Source of the DNA: Acidovorax sp. NCPPB 4044
GTDB lineage: Bacteria; Pseudomonadota; Gammaproteobacteria; Burkholderiales; Burkholderiaceae_C
DNA length: 64,000 nucleotides
Direction: 5' to 3'
Assembly: GCF_028069655.1 (NCBI RefSeq)
Contig: NZ_JAMCOS010000001.1
Location: forward strand, 2,634,001 to 2,698,000
This document shows, one piece after another, positions 1-9,876 of this stretch. How positions within the stretch are numbered: the stretch's first letter is position 1; every line of letters starts with the position of its first letter. Both the position numbers and the translations under genes were made by a program. The notes below the pieces were generated by a model. That model searched no databases, had not been told where the DNA came from, and saw only the letters and a program-made list of their open reading frames with translations.

Positions 1-63
1 AAAGTGACGGCTTCGGCCATCGGGAACAGCCGGCGGCTTTTCCCGGTAAAGATTCCCCGGGAA

Positions 64-696
64 TCATTTCAGCCCGACACACCACTGCTGCTCGCACGGC
101 ACCCCGTCTCCGTTTCCATCCATCTGCGTGCCTGGGCAGTTCTGCAGAAACAGCTTCGCCTCGCGGCATGAAGTCATCTGCGAGCATTGCTTGCGACCAT
201 CGCAGCGGAAGCCCTCCGGTACCGGCTCCCTGAAAGCTCCAGCGGCAGGTGCGGGTGCGGGTGCGGACAGTGAAGCTCCGTGCATTGCTGCCCGCTGCAT
301 GTAGGGGGAGTAACCCATCCAGCCGATCAGGCCAACGACGCCCAGGACGACGACGGCGGAATAGAACCTGCCGGAACGTCCACCCGCGCCACCGGAATCG
401 CGGCCGTGCAGCCGCCGAGCAGCTTCAGGCGTGCGGTGCTTCGGCGCATGGAATGGGTGAACGGATGCGCCGCCGGCCACTTCGCCCTTGCGCAGCACGC
501 GCACGGCGCGCCGGCGGCCCTCGCGATCGGGCTCCACCTCGAAGGTCAAAGGCTCTCCCGACGAGGGGACGATGTCGCGCCGCTGAAAGGCTGAGATGTG
601 CACGAACAACTCGGCACCGCTGTCGTCGGCCACGACGAAGCCGAAGCCACGCTCGGCATTCCAATGCTTCAGCCGCCCTCCAAAGCGGTGCTCCAT
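64..696 (-). CDS. Cold-shock domain / membrane segment / excalibur domain fusion protein
   Basis: 210 residues. The first ~65 residues form a cold-shock (OB-fold) domain with an RNP1-like GFGFV and an RNP2-like LFVHIS motif, so nucleic-acid binding is expected. One hydrophobic segment follows near residues 110-132 (FYSAVVVLGVVGLIGW). The C-terminus is an excalibur-type calcium-binding module: cysteines at FRCDGRKQC, SC and NC, then DGNGDGVPCE. The CAT at 694-696 is chosen as start because GGGAGGG lies at ribosome-binding distance and the cold-shock fold begins there; longer in-frame starts add an Arg-rich, non-homologous leader. Seen: the three modules. Inferred: cytoplasmic nucleic-acid binding with the excalibur part outside the membrane. 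It is transcribed away from katG. Confidence 0.85.
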   Translation of the reverse strand: MEHRFGGRLKHWNAERGFGFVVADDSGAELFVHISAFQRRDIVPSSGEPLTFEVEPDREGRRRAVRVLRKGEVAGGASVHPFHAPKHRTPEAARRLHGRDSGGAGGRSGRFYSAVVVLGVVGLIGWMGYSPYMQRAAMHGASLSAPAPAPAAGAFREPVPEGFRCDGRKQCSQMTSCREAKLFLQNCPGTQMDGNGDGVPCEQQWCVGLK

Positions 697-986
697 GCGC
701 TTTCCCTCCCTGTGAGCGCTTTCGCCTGGTGTTTCAGGCGGCGGCGCTGTCCCGCGCCTGCTGCCCATCCGTGCAACGCAGTATGGCATTGCTCTGCAGC
801 CACCCTCCTCTCGCCTCACCGGGGTGGCCATGGCGGAGTGCAGCACCTGGCGTGGCCCGCACGGATAGCACTCCTTGATCCAAGAAATTAGTTTTCTTCA
901 ATGGAAAAATAAATTTGATAACCCTATCCTTCTCATCCGTGGCCGTCTGATCCACGGACGGCCGACACAGAAACAAAAAGGAGTGA

Positions 987-3218
<2,232 letters not shown>

Positions 3219-3252
3219 CGCGCGGTTTGCGATAAGGTCGCGCCTTCGCGTT

Positions 3253-3284
3253 GCGGGGCCCGCGCCGGGAGGTGCGGGCCCCGC
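3253..3284 (+). terminator. Hairpin terminator after katG
   Basis: Perfect 11-bp inverted repeat, GCGGGGCCCGC at 3253-3263 and GCGGGCCCCGC at 3274-3284, with a 10-nt loop, 35 bp past the katG stop. There is no U-tract, which is usual for hairpins in this G+C range. Confidence 0.6.
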
Positions 3285-3325
3285 TGTCCTTGGCCACCGT
3301 TCCCCCACCCTTTCTCTTTTCTCCC

Positions 3326-3649
3326 ATGAAATTCTCCGAACGCCTCCAGCAACTGCCTTCCGTCGCCCACATCGCCTCGCTGCGCATGCTCGATGGCCAG
3401 GGCCAGCCGATCGCCACGCTGGAAAACAAGCCCGGACAGGCCGGCTCGCTGGCCGTGTACCACGCGCTGGCCGCGCTGTACGGCGGAGCCATCCCCCCGG
3501 CAGGTGCCCGCCTGGGGCTGGAGTGGTATGCCGAGCACGCCGCCGATGCGCAGGCGCACCCTGGCAAGCATCCGAACATCGACCGCCTGGTGGCGTGGGC
3601 CGAGGGCGACGCCAGCTACCGCGTGGAGTGGACGGCACACGCCGGCTGA
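3326..3649 (+). CDS. DUF2322 family protein
   Basis: 107 residues starting MKFSERLQQLPSV. It resembles the small DUF2322 family of beta- and gammaproteobacteria, including the ENKPGQAGSLAVY block and the AHPGKHPNIDRL block near the C-terminus. There is no signal peptide or membrane segment, so it is predicted cytosolic. Its biochemical function is unknown. The ATG at 3326 is preferred over upstream in-frame starts because similarity begins at this methionine. It lies 40 bp downstream of the katG hairpin and is therefore probably transcribed separately. Confidence 0.85.
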   Translation: MKFSERLQQLPSVAHIASLRMLDGQGQPIATLENKPGQAGSLAVYHALAALYGGAIPPAGARLGLEWYAEHAADAQAHPGKHPNIDRLVAWAEGDASYRVEWTAHAG

Positions 3650-3840
3650 TCCGGGAGCCCTGCGCCTTTCCCAGCCGGGGCGATGGCCCCGGCGCGCGCT
3701 GGCCGCACGGCACGGCGGCGCGGCCTCCGACGGCTCCGCGCCCGTGGCGCTTCGACAATCCACAGCGCTGGCGCGCCCCTGCGCCGCTCCGGCCAGCAGC
3801 CGCTCCGGACCACCCCTCTCCCGACACCCAAAGGCGCGAC

Positions 3841-4737
3841 ATGACAGCTTCCCGAAACCCCTGGATGCGAGCGGCACTGCGGGCTGCGGGCGCTCTGGCC
3901 CTGGTGGCCTCGATGGCGGGATGCTCGGGCGTCGGCACGCTGAACGCGCTCACCGCGCAAGGCACGCACACGGTCGAAGCCGCCGTGGCCTATGGGCCCC
4001 TGCCACGCCAGCGCCTGGATGTGTACCGCCCGCGCGTCGCCGCGCCGGCCGCGGGCTGGCCGGTGGTGGTTTTCTTCTATGGGGGCTCGTGGAACAGCGG
4101 CGAGCGCGCCGATTACCGGTTCGTCGGCGAGGCGCTCGCGGCGCGCGGCGTGCTCACGCTGGTGGCCGACTACCGGCTCTACCCCGAGGTGCGCTACCCG
4201 GATTTCCTGGTGGACAGCGCCCTCGCCGTGGCCTATGGCCTGGACCACGCAGCGCGGCTGGGGGGCGACCCGAAGCGCGTGTTTGCGATGGGCCACAGCG
4301 CCGGAGGCTACAACGCGGCCATGGTGGCGCTGGATGGGCGCTGGCTGCAGGCCACCGGCCACGCACCGCGCGAGCTGGCCGGATGGATCGGCCTGGCGGG
4401 GCCGTACGACTTCTTCCCCACCGACAACCCCGATGCGCAGCCGGTGTTCTTCCACCCCGACTATCCGCCGAACGCCCAGCCCATCGGGTTCGCGCACCCG
4501 CAGGCGCCGCGCAGCTTCCTGGCCGCCCCCCTCAAGGACCAGTTGGTGAGCCCCGAGCGCAGCACGCGGCAGCTGGCAGGCCGGCTGGAGGCCGCCGGCG
4601 TGCCGGTCACCCTGAAGATGTACGGCCGCGTGAACCACGCCACGCTGATCGGCGCCTTCGCCTGGCCGCTGCGCTGGATGGCGCCGGTGCTGGACGACGT
4701 GGTGGGCTTCATCGGCACGGCCCCACCGGCGCCGTGA
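3841..4737 (+). CDS. Lipoprotein alpha/beta hydrolase (carboxylesterase-like)
   Basis: 298 residues. The N-terminus has a lipoprotein signal ending at the lipobox SMAGC (Cys about residue 24), predicting an acylated periplasmic enzyme. The esterase features are an oxyanion-hole segment FFYGGSWNSGE, the nucleophile elbow GHSAGGYNA, and a C-terminal VNHATLIG that could carry the catalytic histidine. These suit the carboxylesterase / BD-FAE subgroup of alpha/beta hydrolases. The substrate cannot be inferred. The ATG at 3841 is used because the signal peptide starts there; upstream codons in the frame look non-coding. Confidence 0.85.
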   Translation: MTASRNPWMRAALRAAGALALVASMAGCSGVGTLNALTAQGTHTVEAAVAYGPLPRQRLDVYRPRVAAPAAGWPVVVFFYGGSWNSGERADYRFVGEALAARGVLTLVADYRLYPEVRYPDFLVDSALAVAYGLDHAARLGGDPKRVFAMGHSAGGYNAAMVALDGRWLQATGHAPRELAGWIGLAGPYDFFPTDNPDAQPVFFHPDYPPNAQPIGFAHPQAPRSFLAAPLKDQLVSPERSTRQLAGRLEAAGVPVTLKMYGRVNHATLIGAFAWPLRWMAPVLDDVVGFIGTAPPAP

Positions 4738-4845
4738 GAAGGGGGCACGCGGGCCCTGGCATCAACCCTCTTGAATCGCGGCAGCAGGCCCGTTAGGGTG
4801 CCGGTTCCCGGGTTCCACCCCGCCGTCCCCCAAGGAGACCTGCCC

Positions 4846-5313
4846 ATGAGTGCCCCCGCCCCCGACAACGCCCCCGGCACCGTCACGCTGCACCGCGTGC
4901 TGCGCGCGCCGGCCGACCGCATCTACCGCGCCTTCCTCGATCCCGACGCCATGGCCAAGTGGCTTCCTCCGCACGGTTTCACCGGCAAGGTGCTGGAGAT
5001 CGATGTCCGCGTGGGCGGACGCTACCGCATGCAGTTCACCCACTTCGGCAACGGGCAGGTGCATGCCTTCGGCGGTGAATACATCGAGCTGGTGCCGGGC
5101 GAACGCATCGTGCACACCGACCGTTTCGACGCGACCGGCCTGCCCGGCGAGATGCGCACCACCATCCAGCTCAAGGCGGTGTCCGTGGGCACCGAACTGT
5201 CGGTGGTGCAGGAAGGCATCCCGGCCGTGATTCCCACCGAGGCCTGCTACCTCGGCTGGCAGGAGTCGCTGCAGCTGCTGGCGCAACTGGTCGAGCCCGA
5301 GATCCCGGGCTGA
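4846..5313 (+). CDS. SRPBCC / AHSA1-like domain protein
   Basis: 155 residues. It begins with the typical AHSA1/START-like segment (TLHRVLRAPADRIYRAFLDPDAMAKWLPP), continues through a beta-rich core (GGRYRMQFTHFGNG), and ends with the helix containing CYLGWQESLQLL. This is a helix-grip ligand-binding fold found in many uncharacterised cytosolic proteins, some linked to stress responses. AAGGAGACCTGCCC precedes the ATG and supports the start. It stands alone; no ArsR regulator, the common partner of this family, lies next to it. Confidence 0.85.
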   Translation: MSAPAPDNAPGTVTLHRVLRAPADRIYRAFLDPDAMAKWLPPHGFTGKVLEIDVRVGGRYRMQFTHFGNGQVHAFGGEYIELVPGERIVHTDRFDATGLPGEMRTTIQLKAVSVGTELSVVQEGIPAVIPTEACYLGWQESLQLLAQLVEPEIPG

Positions 5314-5506
5314 CGGCGGCGGGGGGCGCAGGCGGTCCGTGCACGCCGGCCGCAGCAACCGGACAGAACGCAAGGGGCGCGGCCACACGAGGATCCAGCG
5401 CGCCCCTTTCCTGACCGGGTGGGACAGAATGTCCAGCGCTTCCTGCCCATCGGCTTGCTACGATCGCAACCGCCAGTGTCAATCAGCAGCCAGGAAATAC
5501 TCCAAG

Positions 5507-5632
5507 ATGGATTGGGTCCCGATAGTCTTCATCGTGTTCAAGGTTCTCGTGTTCGGCACGGGCATGTTCTTCGCCATCAAGTGGCATTACGACCAGGACA
5601 GGAAGAAGAAAAAAGAAGCTGGCGACCAGTAG
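5507..5632 (+). CDS. 41-residue single-span membrane protein
   Basis: MDWVPIVFIVFKVLVFGTGM opens a hydrophobic helix of about 22 residues. It is followed by a short positively charged tail (WHYDQDRKKKKEAGDQ), giving an N-out/C-in or tail-anchored topology by the positive-inside rule. No ribosome-binding site is striking, but the A+T content rises in the ~90 bp before the start, as in a promoter. I do not recognise the family. It resembles the small conserved membrane peptides often missed in annotation. A hairpin terminator follows. Confidence 0.6.
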   Translation: MDWVPIVFIVFKVLVFGTGMFFAIKWHYDQDRKKKKEAGDQ

Positions 5633-5647
5633 GCGCCCGCCGGACAC

Positions 5648-5674
5648 GCGACCGCTCGCATGCCGCGCGGTCGC
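5648..5674. terminator. Hairpin between convergent genes
   Basis: GCGACCGC at 5648-5655 pairs with GCGGTCGC at 5667-5674 around an 11-nt loop. It lies between the stop of the small membrane protein and the end of the opposing phospholipase-D-like gene, so it could stop transcription from either side. Confidence 0.45.
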
Positions 5675-5735
5675 ACTCCCAGGCGCCGTTCGAGCGCCAG
5701 CCGGTGGGTCTGGTTGCAGGACGCCCCGCTTCTCC

Positions 5736-7019
5736 TCAGAGCTGCGACCCGATCAGCCCCGTCACCTTCTCGTGAAGCTTTTCCGTCCAGGGCCGGTTCA
5801 GCCAGTCCTGGTGGGTCACGCGGCGCGAGCGCTGGATGTCTTCCTCGAAAACCTCGGTCTGGCGGCGCGCGAACGCTTCGTCGTACACGTTGAGGTTGGC
5901 CTCGTCGTTCAACCGGAACGAGCGGTTGTCGAAGTTGGTGGACCCCACCGACACCATGCGCCGGTCCACGATCATCACCTTGCAGTGGTACATGGTGGGC
6001 CCGTATTCGTAGATCTCGGCGCCGGCCGCGAGCAGCGGCCCCCAGGTGCCGCGCGAGGCGGCCTTCACCGTCTCGGTGTCGGTGTGCTCGCCGGGCGTGA
6101 CGATGCGCACGCGCACGCCGCGCTGCAGCGCGTCCATCAGCAGCTTCAAGGTGAGTTCGTCGGGTACGAAGTACGCGGCCGAAAGGTCCACGCTGCGCTC
6201 GGACGCGGTGATGGCCATGTGGTACATGAGCTGCATGCTTTCGCTGCCGCTCGACGGCGAGCTGGAGAACATCTGCGCGCGGTGCGGGCCCACCGGCTCC
6301 AGGGCCGGAAAGTAGGCGTCGCCGTGCAGCACCTCGCCGGTGACCTTTAGCCAGTTGTCGAGAAAGGTGGCCTGCATGTGCGCCACCGCGGGGCCGCGCA
6401 CCATGTAGTGCGTATCGCGCCAATGCTGCGGGTCCTGCGCGTTGCCGGTCCATTCCGGTGCGATGCCCACCCCGCCCGTGAAGCCCACCACGCCGTCGGC
6501 GATGAGCAGCTTGCGGTGCGTGCGGTTGTTCAGGCGCGCGAGGTTGTACCAGTGCGGCTTGTGGAATTTCTCGATCTCCACGCCCGCGCTCTTCATCTCG
6601 TCCAGGTAGCTGTCTTCCATCTTCGAGCTGCCCACCCAGTCGAGCAGCACGTGCACTTTCACACCGGCGCGGGCGCGTTCGCTGAGCGCATCCGCGAACT
6701 GCTTGCCGATGTCGCCCGACCAGTAGATGTAGGTCTCGAAGGTGACGGTCTTCCGGGCCGCGCGGATGGCCGCCAGCATGGGCGGGAAGATGCGGTCGCC
6801 GTTCTGCAGGTCGGTCACCTCGTTGCCGCCCAGCACGCCGGGCCCGAGCAGGTTGCCCATGGCGCGGTCGAATTGCGGGCTGGCGGTGGTGTAGAGGCGC
6901 GGGAGCTGTTGCTGGACCTGCTTTTCCCCGGCCGTGAAATTGAGCACCAGCAGCGCGGCGGCCGCGGTCGCGAGGAAGGTGATCAACGCCACGCGCAGCG
7001 TGCGGCCATGTTTTTGCAT
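5736..7019 (-). CDS. Phospholipase D-family protein (cardiolipin synthase-like)
   Basis: 427 residues. An N-terminal membrane anchor (about residues 8-28) precedes two HKD active-site motifs: HRKLLIAD (His168, Lys170, Asp175) and HCKVMIVD near residue 345, each followed by the usual Gly/Ser-rich strand (GFTGG; VGSTN). The two-HKD plan plus anchor fits bacterial cardiolipin synthases (ClsB/ClsC group). These exchange phosphatidyl groups at the inner membrane, but other phospholipase D activities are possible. The CAT at 7017-7019 gives a compact anchor. It converges with the small membrane gene and diverges from the LytM peptidase gene. Confidence 0.85.
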   Translation of the reverse strand: MQKHGRTLRVALITFLATAAAALLVLNFTAGEKQVQQQLPRLYTTASPQFDRAMGNLLGPGVLGGNEVTDLQNGDRIFPPMLAAIRAARKTVTFETYIYWSGDIGKQFADALSERARAGVKVHVLLDWVGSSKMEDSYLDEMKSAGVEIEKFHKPHWYNLARLNNRTHRKLLIADGVVGFTGGVGIAPEWTGNAQDPQHWRDTHYMVRGPAVAHMQATFLDNWLKVTGEVLHGDAYFPALEPVGPHRAQMFSSSPSSGSESMQLMYHMAITASERSVDLSAAYFVPDELTLKLLMDALQRGVRVRIVTPGEHTDTETVKAASRGTWGPLLAAGAEIYEYGPTMYHCKVMIVDRRMVSVGSTNFDNRSFRLNDEANLNVYDEAFARRQTEVFEEDIQRSRRVTHQDWLNRPWTEKLHEKVTGLIGSQL

Positions 7020-7166
7020 GGCGGCGATTGTCGAAGGCGGCCCCGGCCGGGGCTGTAGGCGGACGCCTCCAGCCGCCTACACTGGCGGCGGGCTCCGTCC
7101 ACCGCAGCGGGCGCCTCTTGCGCGCCCGCATCTTCTTCCCCTCCTCCCGTTCCGCCAGACTCTGCC

Positions 7167-8090
7167 ATGCCTTCGATGCCTCGCATTGCCATCCCCGATT
7201 CCTCCGCTGCCCTGCCGCTGTCGCGCCGCCAGATGATCGGTGCCGGTGCGGCCCTGTTGGCTGCGCCGGCCTGGGCGGCGGGGGCCGCAGACCGTACGAC
7301 ACCCAAGGCACCTGCTGCGGCAAACGGCGTCTGGCCCCACGCTCTGGCCGTGCCGGGCGGCGTGGCGCGGATCTCGCTCGGGCCCTCGGCGCAACGGCCG
7401 CAGGCGCATGCGGGCGACGTGCCGGTCCTGGTGGTGGGCGACGTGATCGAATGGACGGCCATCGTCGGCATCCCGCTCTCCGCGCCGGTGGGCACCGCAT
7501 CGATCCGCATCCACGTGCCGGGCGAGGCGCCGCGCACCATCGATTACGCCGTGGCGCCCAAGCAGTACCGGGAGCAGCGGCTCACCGTGGCACCGCGCAC
7601 GGTGGACCTCTCCGCAGAGGACAACGCACGCTTCGAGCGCGAGCGGGCCCACCAGCAGCAGGTGATGGCGGCCTTCACCACCCCGCTGCCGGCGGCGGAC
7701 GGCCTGGCGATGCGCCAGCCGGTGCCGGGCCGGCGCTCCAGCTCCTTCGGCCTGCGCCGCGTGTTCAACGGGCAGGCCCGCAATCCGCACAGCGGCATGG
7801 ACATCGCGGCGGCCACGGGCACGCCGGTGGTGGCGCCGCTGCCGGGCCGCGTGATCGACACCGGCGACTACTTCTTCAACGGCGGCACCGTCTGGCTCGA
7901 CCACGGCGGCGGCCTGCTCACCATGGTCTGCCACCTGAGCGCCATCGATGTGCAGGTGGGCGACACCCTGAAGACGGGCGAGGCCTTCTGCAAGGTGGGC
8001 GCCACCGGCCGTGTGACCGGGCCGCACCTGCACTGGGGCGTGATGCTCAACCGCACGATGGTGGACCCGGCGCTGTTCCTGCCGGCGTAA
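7167..8090 (+). CDS. M23 family (LytM) metallopeptidase, exported
   Basis: 307 residues. The N-terminus contains SRRQMIGAGAALLAAPAWA, a twin-arginine-like export signal. The C-terminal LytM domain carries the zinc ligands: HSGMD (His208, Asp212) and HLHWG near residue 288. These proteins cut peptidoglycan cross-links or, when paired with regulators, activate amidases. Both zinc motifs look intact, suggesting catalysis. The middle (residues ~60-170) resembles the N-terminal beta domain of such periplasmic peptidases. Copy 1 of the dispersed repeat begins 7 bp after the stop codon. Confidence 0.9.
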   Translation: MPSMPRIAIPDSSAALPLSRRQMIGAGAALLAAPAWAAGAADRTTPKAPAAANGVWPHALAVPGGVARISLGPSAQRPQAHAGDVPVLVVGDVIEWTAIVGIPLSAPVGTASIRIHVPGEAPRTIDYAVAPKQYREQRLTVAPRTVDLSAEDNARFERERAHQQQVMAAFTTPLPAADGLAMRQPVPGRRSSSFGLRRVFNGQARNPHSGMDIAAATGTPVVAPLPGRVIDTGDYFFNGGTVWLDHGGGLLTMVCHLSAIDVQVGDTLKTGEAFCKVGATGRVTGPHLHWGVMLNRTMVDPALFLPA

Positions 8091-8096
8091 CGGTCG

Positions 8097-8147
8097 TTTG
8101 CTATTTAATTGATAGCAAACTATTCAATGGATCCGGCGGCATGGAGC
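8097..8147 (+). repeat. Dispersed intergenic element, copy 1
   Basis: Palindrome TTTGCTAT...ATAGCAAA with a 7-nt loop, followed directly by the conserved tail CTATTCAATGGATCCGGCGG and then CATGGAGC. It matches three other places in the window (17392, 29052, 55361). The arm is A+T-rich and stands out from the surrounding sequence. It lies between the LytM peptidase gene and rluE. Confidence 0.8.
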
Positions 8148-8260
8148 ATGAAACACTTCATGCCCGACCGTTCCGGGCCGCCGCCCGACTGCGGCCGGCC
8201 CGCGCCCCATCTGTCCCTACACTCGCGGCAGCCACGCCGTCTCCGACCTCTCCTGCACCG

Positions 8261-8869
8261 ATGCCCCGCCCCCTTTCCCTGCGCTCCGCTGCCCGCCCCG
8301 GCCCGGCCGCACCCGCTCGCCTGCTGCGGTTCCACAAGCCCTACGGCGTGCTAAGCCAGTTCACGCCCGAGGGGCGCTGGCGCGGGCTGAAGGATTTCAT
8401 CGACCTGCCGGGCGTGTACGTGGCGGGCCGGCTCGATGCCGACAGCGAGGGCCTGCTGCTGCTCACCAACGACGGCGCGCTGCAGGCGCGCATCGCGGAC
8501 CCGCGCTTCAAGATGGAGAAGACCTACTGGGTGCAGGTGGAGGGTGTGCCGGACGAGGCCGCCCTGCAGGCGCTGCGCCAGGGCGTGCAGCTGAGCGACG
8601 GGCCCACGCGGCCCGCGCGGGCGCGGCGGCTGGAGGCCGCGCCGCCCGTGGGCGATCGGGATCCGCCGATCCGCGTGCGGCAGCACATCCCCGACACCTG
8701 GATCGAACTCGTGATCCGCGAAGGCCGCAACCGGCAGGTGCGGCGCATGACGGCCGCCGTGGGGCACCCCACGCTGCGGCTGGTGCGCGCGGCCATCGGG
8801 CCGTATGCGCTGGACGGGCTCGCGCCCGGCACCTGGGCCGACGCGGCGCCCGTGCTGCCACGCCCGTAG
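8261..8869 (+). CDS. rluE: 23S rRNA pseudouridine synthase RluE-like
   Basis: 202 residues. It matches the RsuA/RluB/E/F class: a KPYGVLSQFT opening, the catalytic block AGRLDADSEGLLLLTNDG (catalytic Asp in GRLDADS), and EGRNRQVRRMTAAVGHPTLRL. There is no S4 domain, and the length and segments agree best with E. coli RluE, which modifies U2457 of 23S rRNA. The ATG at 8261 precedes a short Arg/Pro/Ala-rich extension before homology starts. Copy 1 of the dispersed repeat lies 114 bp upstream. Confidence 0.9.
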   Translation: MPRPLSLRSAARPGPAAPARLLRFHKPYGVLSQFTPEGRWRGLKDFIDLPGVYVAGRLDADSEGLLLLTNDGALQARIADPRFKMEKTYWVQVEGVPDEAALQALRQGVQLSDGPTRPARARRLEAAPPVGDRDPPIRVRQHIPDTWIELVIREGRNRQVRRMTAAVGHPTLRLVRAAIGPYALDGLAPGTWADAAPVLPRP

Positions 8870-8885
8870 CCGGCACGCGGCGCGC

Positions 8886-9695
8886 TCAGGCCCCGGGCGG
8901 CAGGCGCCGCACCTCGAAATCGCGGACCTGGAAATGGCTGGTGGTGGTGCGCAGCGCGAACCAGCCTTCCCGGTAGGGCGATGGGTCGGCGTACGAGAAC
9001 ACCAGCGCGTCGTTCGCATACCAGCGCAGCGTGGCCGGATCGCCCGCGGTGGCGGCGCGCGAGACGATGCGCACGCGCGTGGGCTGGCCGGCCACCAGCG
9101 TGGTGGCGGCGGTCATGGCGCCGGCGCGGTCGTCGGCCGTGGCGCTGCCGGCGGCCGCGTAGCCGGTGATCTGCGGGCGGCTGTCGGTGCCATCGTTGCG
9201 GCGCAGGCGCGTGGTGGTGTTGCCGTTGGCGCCGAAGCCCACGTAGTAGAGCCGGACAGGGTTGTAGGCGTTGAGGGAGCCGTCGAACGTGCCGCGCGTG
9301 GGGTCCCCGTCCGCGGTGCGCGGATCGGTGGCATTCCAGAACATGTTCAGGTCGGAGATGCGGTCCACGAACCGTGTGCCGGCGAAGGTGGCCGGGATCG
9401 GCGTGGCGGTGAAGCGGATCTCGTAGTCGCCCGTGAACTTCTGGCGGAACCACAGCGTGGCCCCCGAGGGCTGCACGATGTCCAGCACGCCGCCCGTGGC
9501 GGTGACGGTGCCGGCGGCATCCTGCTGCTCGATCTTCCATTGGGCAGTGCCGCCCGTGAAATCGTCGCGCGCGACAAGGTCGGAGCCGTCGCTGCCGCCG
9601 CAGGCCGCCAGGCCCGCGCAGGCCGCGGCCACGAGGGCGTACCGCATGGCGCGGCGAGGGAGGGGCGAAGGCGAAGAGGGGTTCGGGGAAGGCAT
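8886..9695 (-). CDS. Putative lipoprotein with DUF6250-like beta-sandwich
   Basis: About 269 residues. MRYALVAAACAGLAACGGS forms a lipobox, so it is probably an outer- or inner-membrane lipoprotein. The rest is a beta-rich jelly-roll-like domain with many aromatics (ATLWFRQKFTGDYEIRFT; NMFWNATDP; VRLYYVGFGANGNTTTRLRRND; EGWFALRTTTSHFQVRDFEVRRL). It is reminiscent of DUF1961/DUF6250 domains near carbohydrate-active enzymes. I assign the family only tentatively and no enzymatic role. Possible starts are 9713, 9695 and 9647; no clear ribosome-binding site decides between them, but all keep the lipobox. Confidence 0.7.
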   Translation of the reverse strand: MPSPNPSSPSPLPRRAMRYALVAAACAGLAACGGSDGSDLVARDDFTGGTAQWKIEQQDAAGTVTATGGVLDIVQPSGATLWFRQKFTGDYEIRFTATPIPATFAGTRFVDRISDLNMFWNATDPRTADGDPTRGTFDGSLNAYNPVRLYYVGFGANGNTTTRLRRNDGTDSRPQITGYAAAGSATADDRAGAMTAATTLVAGQPTRVRIVSRAATAGDPATLRWYANDALVFSYADPSPYREGWFALRTTTSHFQVRDFEVRRLPPGA

Positions 9696-9876
9696 CCGCA
9701 GGGTCTCGGGCATGGCAAAAGGCGCCATCTTGGGCCCCGGGCGGCCCGCGGCCTTGCGCGTTTTTCGAGCAAGGCCATGCGGCGCCCGCCGCTCGGAGAC
9801 AATCGCGCCCGCAAATCCCGCCCGAACGCATGCTCCCCGCCGCCCCTCCCTCCGCATCCCGCCCTCCCCCACAGCC

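Noticed and set aside
850..960. OxyR binding site upstream of katG
   Set aside because: A tetrad series with 7-bp spacing can be forced from ATAG at about 867, but later tetrads match poorly; not reportable without footprint data.
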